Source of the DNA: Actinomycetota bacterium | GTDB lineage: Bacteria; Actinomycetota; Acidimicrobiia; Acidimicrobiales; Acidimicrobiaceae | Reading direction: 5' to 3' | DNA length: 32,034 nt | Assembly: GCA_027366165.1 (NCBI GenBank) | Contig: DAHXKX010000006.1 | Coordinates: 1 to 32,034 of the forward strand | Shown: in pieces, positions 29,192-32,034 of the stretch | Numbering within the stretch: the first letter of the stretch is position 1 | Layout: each line of letters opens with the position of its first letter | Made by a program: the position numbers and the translations under genes | The notes under the pieces: model-generated | Told to the model about the DNA's origin: nothing | The model's input: only the letters and a program-made list of their open reading frames with translations | Databases searched by the model: none

Positions 29192-32034
29192 ATGGCGAAC
29201 AATAGGTCGTTAACTTATGGGGCATTTGGCCCTAATGCATGGCTCGTGGATGAAATGTACGAGCAGTTCTTGAATGATCCGGATTCAGTCACTCCAAGCT
29301 GGCAAGAGTTTTTCGCAGATTACAAGCCGATTTCGGAACAAGTTGCTCAAGTCAATGAGGAAGTATTAGAAACTAGTGCTCAAGTGGCGGTTCCGGTGAC
29401 GAGCTCTAGCAGCCAGGCGGCTGCTGAGACGGAGTCAAGCGTGCAAGCGACTTCAAAGGACGCGTTGCCAGTAGAGAAGAGCCCTGTAAATGGAACCGCT
29501 TTAGCGGTTCCGACCGCTGCTCCGGCTCGTGTGGCCGCGCCGGTTGAAGGGGCCACTGTTCTCCGTGGTGCATCTTCCAAAATCGTCGTGAACATGGAGG
29601 CTTCTCTCAAGGTGCCAACAGCCACGTCGGTCCGTACTATCCCGGCAAAGCTACTTGAAGTCAACCGAACGCTGATCAATAACCAGCTTGCCCGGGTCCG
29701 TGGTGGAAAGGTCAGTTTTACCCACCTGATCGGATATGCGATTGTGCAGGCGATGAAGGCAGTGCCTGTGATGAACTCGCTCTTCGTTGAAGATGCCGAC
29801 GGAAAAGGTAATCCGGGTGTGATCAGGTCGAAGTCAATCAACCTGGGTATCGCTGTTGACGTTGAAAAGTCCGACGGTAGCAGGAGCCTTTATGTTCCGG
29901 TGATCAAGGGCGCGGAATCCCAAAGCTTTGCCCAGTTTCTCAATTCTTACGAGAATCTGATCAGGAAGGTGCGAACCAACAAGCTCGTCCCAGACGACTT
30001 TGCAGGCGCCACCGCTTCATTGACCAACCCCGGCACCATCGGAACCGAGCACTCGATCCCGAGACTAATGGTCGGTCAAGGGGTCATTATCGGAGTAGGT
30101 TCTCTTGGATATTCTGCTGAACTGGCATCGGCTGACCCAAATGTACTGGCGGAATTTGGCGTTTCGAAGTCGGTAACCATTACTTCAACTTACGACCACA
30201 GAGTGATCCAGGGGGCTGAGTCAGGTCTTTTCCTGGCACGGATCTACGAGCTTCTCATAGGAAAGCATGATTTCTACGAAGATGTGTTCAATTCTGTGGG
30301 GGTGGTCCTCCGGCCCATGGCATGGCAGCAGGATTCACAAAGCGGAAATTCGGAGTCTTCCAAGGCCGCCAAGCAGGTCCGGATACAAACTCTGATCAAC
30401 AACTATCGGGTTCGCGGTCACCTTATGGCGGACCTGGATCCTTTGGGGATATTGATGCCCACCTTTCCTGCGGAGTTGGATCCTTTCACCTACGGTTTGA
30501 CTGTATGGGATTTGGACCGGATGTTTTTTACCGACGGTTTCGCTGGCAAGGAGAAGATGACGCTGTCAAGAATCATGGCGGTGCTGCGCGACTCATATTG
30601 CGGGACCATCGGTTACGAGTACATGCACATCCAGGACCCTGCGCAGAAGAAGTGGATTCAAAGTCAGGTGGAGGGTGTCACCGACGTACTTGACTCCGAT
30701 GAGAAACGTCATCTACTTTCTAGGCTGAACGCAGCGGAGGCCTTTGAGAAGTTCCTACACACCCGTTACATTGGTCAGAAGCGGTTTGGTCTCGAAGGCG
30801 CGGAGTCGGCTGTCGCATTCGTGGATGAGGTGCTGCAAAAGGCCGCTGACTCAGATTTCGAGGAGTCTGTAATAGGCATGGCCCATAGAGGCCGTCTAAA
30901 CATACTTGCCAACATTGTGGGCAAGTCTTACGGGCAGATCTTCAAGGAGTTCGAGGGGAACCTTGACCCAAATACTGTTCAGGGGTCAGGAGATGTCAAG
31001 TATCACAAGGGGGCCGTTGGACGATTCGTCGCGCGTTCCGGCAAGGAATTGACCGTAAGTCTGGCATCCAACCCTTCGCATCTCGAGGCGGTCAATCCTG
31101 TGGTGGAGGGAATGGTCCGCGCCAAACAGGATATCCTCCGGGATAGGGTGACCTTTCCTGTTCTGCCTATTCTGATTCACGGAGACGCCGCATTTGCCGG
31201 TCAGGGCGTAGTCGCTGAGACTCTCAATCTGTCGCAACTGCCGGGCTATCGGACCGGGGGAACCATCCATCTGGTGATAAACAACCAAGTTGGATTCACC
31301 ACAAATCCGGAACAGGCCCGCTCGAGTACCTACGCAACCGACGTGGCCAAGATGATTCAGGCTCCAATCCTTCATGTGAACGGAGACGATCCGGAGGCTG
31401 TGGTCCGGGTTGCCAGGCTGGCTTTTGATTTTCGCCAGGAATTCAAAAAAGATGTCGTGATAGACATGGTCTGTTACCGCAGATTTGGCCATAACGAAGG
31501 CGATGAGCCGAGCTACACTCAACCCAGGATGTATCAAGTCATCGAGTCTCGAAGGTCGGTGCGTAAGCTCTACACCGAGTCGCTTATCTCACGCGGGGAT
31601 CTGACGGTCGAGGGTGCGGAAAAGGCGCTTGACGATTTTCTCGACAGACTTCAAGTCGCGCTGGACGAGACGAGATCTCAGTCTGCCCCCAATCCCACCA
31701 GCATTCCCCCTGCCCCATTGAACAACGTGCCGCTGGAAAGGGTGGCGACTGGAGTTTCGAGGGATTCGCTGCAGAAACTCTCTGATCAATTGCACACCTG
31801 GCCCGAGGGATTCACCGTCCATCCAAAGCTTTTGCGTCAGATGGAAAGCCGCAAGGCGTTGTTTGACGCCGGCCAAATTGACTGGAGTCTGGGAGAGGCG
31901 TTCGCTTTCGGGACGCTGTTGCTTGATGGAGTGGATATACGTTTTTCCGGTCAGGATTCCAGACGAGGCACTTTCAGCCACAGGCATGCCGCCTTGATTG
32001 ACTATAAGACCGGCAGCGACTATCTTCCCCTTGA
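29192..32034 (+). CDS. kgd: Multifunctional 2-oxoglutarate dehydrogenase/decarboxylase, E2-E1 fusion, 3' end outside window
   Basis: The frame is open from ATG 29192 to the window edge: 947 residues of an expected total of about 1,220-1,260. The N-terminus NAWLVDEMYEQFLNDPDSV is the E1 leader. A Ser/Ala/Val-rich linker (about 50-115) follows, then an E2-type acyltransferase core with FTHLIGYAIVQAMKAVPVMN and the catalytic DHRVIQGAESG (His336). The ThDP-dependent E1 domain shows MAHRGRLN (563-570), GDAAFAGQG (664-672), INNQVGFTTNP (696 on) and YRRFGHNEGDEPS. This fused order is that of mycobacterial Kgd and corynebacterial OdhA. It oxidises or decarboxylates 2-oxoglutarate in the TCA cycle, with E3 and E2 supplied elsewhere. 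No Shine-Dalgarno stands close to the start; a promoter and small upstream ORF precede it. Confidence 0.93.
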   Translation, partial: MANNRSLTYGAFGPNAWLVDEMYEQFLNDPDSVTPSWQEFFADYKPISEQVAQVNEEVLETSAQVAVPVTSSSSQAAAETESSVQATSKDALPVEKSPVNGTALAVPTAAPARVAAPVEGATVLRGASSKIVVNMEASLKVPTATSVRTIPAKLLEVNRTLINNQLARVRGGKVSFTHLIGYAIVQAMKAVPVMNSLFVEDADGKGNPGVIRSKSINLGIAVDVEKSDGSRSLYVPVIKGAESQSFAQFLNSYENLIRKVRTNKLVPDDFAGATASLTNPGTIGTEHSIPRLMVGQGVIIGVGSLGYSAELASADPNVLAEFGVSKSVTITSTYDHRVIQGAESGLFLARIYELLIGKHDFYEDVFNSVGVVLRPMAWQQDSQSGNSESSKAAKQVRIQTLINNYRVRGHLMADLDPLGILMPTFPAELDPFTYGLTVWDLDRMFFTDGFAGKEKMTLSRIMAVLRDSYCGTIGYEYMHIQDPAQKKWIQSQVEGVTDVLDSDEKRHLLSRLNAAEAFEKFLHTRYIGQKRFGLEGAESAVAFVDEVLQKAADSDFEESVIGMAHRGRLNILANIVGKSYGQIFKEFEGNLDPNTVQGSGDVKYHKGAVGRFVARSGKELTVSLASNPSHLEAVNPVVEGMVRAKQDILRDRVTFPVLPILIHGDAAFAGQGVVAETLNLSQLPGYRTGGTIHLVINNQVGFTTNPEQARSSTYATDVAKMIQAPILHVNGDDPEAVVRVARLAFDFRQEFKKDVVIDMVCYRRFGHNEGDEPSYTQPRMYQVIESRRSVRKLYTESLISRGDLTVEGAEKALDDFLDRLQVALDETRSQSAPNPTSIPPAPLNNVPLERVATGVSRDSLQKLSDQLHTWPEGFTVHPKLLRQMESRKALFDAGQIDWSLGEAFAFGTLLLDGVDIRFSGQDSRRGTFSHRHAALIDYKTGSDYLPL

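Noticed and set aside
29380-29841. 153-residue minus-strand frame rich in Thr, Ala and Val
   Set aside because: It is antisense to the kgd linker and E2 domain; its composition mirrors the linker codons.
30986-31537. 183-residue minus-strand frame at the right end
   Set aside because: It is antisense to the E1 domain of kgd, which is certain from its motifs.
1-32034. CRISPR arrays, insertion sequences, rRNA genes
   Set aside because: No regularly spaced repeats, transposase motifs or rRNA-like sequence were seen anywhere in the window.

Overview
The window looks like chromosomal DNA from an actinobacterium that degrades aromatic compounds and meets both anoxic and oxic conditions. The best lineage marker is the gene leaving the right edge (29192 onward). 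It encodes a 2-oxoglutarate dehydrogenase/decarboxylase with an E2-like acyltransferase domain fused in front of the E1 domain, an arrangement known as Kgd/OdhA and typical of Actinobacteria. Base composition looks fairly balanced by eye, so a moderate-GC group such as Acidimicrobiia is possible, but this is a guess.

Left part (1-10.9 kb): an operon on + encodes the end of a class I (ATP-dependent) benzoyl-CoA reductase beta subunit, two different ATPase/activase-type subunits with Cys127/Cys166-like iron-sulfur ligands, a small Cys-rich protein and a hemerythrin-like protein, closed by a clear terminator. An ArsR-type regulator, a 21-residue peptide and a small membrane protein follow. On the minus strand comes a coupled unit of an IpdA/IpdB-like (CoA-transferase fold) pair and a BadH-like 2-hydroxycyclohexanecarboxyl-CoA dehydrogenase. 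Then come glutaryl-CoA dehydrogenase (+) and 3-hydroxybutyryl-CoA dehydrogenase (-). Together these cover ring reduction, oxidation of the alicyclic CoA ester, a candidate ring-opening step and the glutaryl-CoA to acetoacetyl-CoA end of the anaerobic benzoyl-CoA pathway.

Middle part (11-17.6 kb): a radical SAM/SPASM protein with palindromic DNA over its start, a SAM methyltransferase whose upstream region carries almost the same 20-base element as the arsR promoter, a 14-TM DHA2-type MFS exporter, a MerR regulator and an alpha/beta hydrolase-fold protein that lacks the nucleophilic serine.

Right part (17.6-26.7 kb), all on the minus strand: a four-gene operon (enol-lactonase-like hydrolase, gentisate-1,2-dioxygenase-type bicupin, fumarylacetoacetate-hydrolase-family protein, 4,5-dihydroxyphthalate-decarboxylase-like protein) that looks like an oxygen-dependent ring-cleavage route. 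It is followed by a membrane-anchored hydrolase, a SixA-like phosphatase, an ABC1/UbiB-family kinase-like protein and a TIGR01777-type epimerase.

A gene-poor stretch (26.7-28.0 kb) holds a tRNA-like remnant and a frameshifted ORF. It is followed by another alpha/beta hydrolase (-) and kgd (+), which is cut by the window edge.
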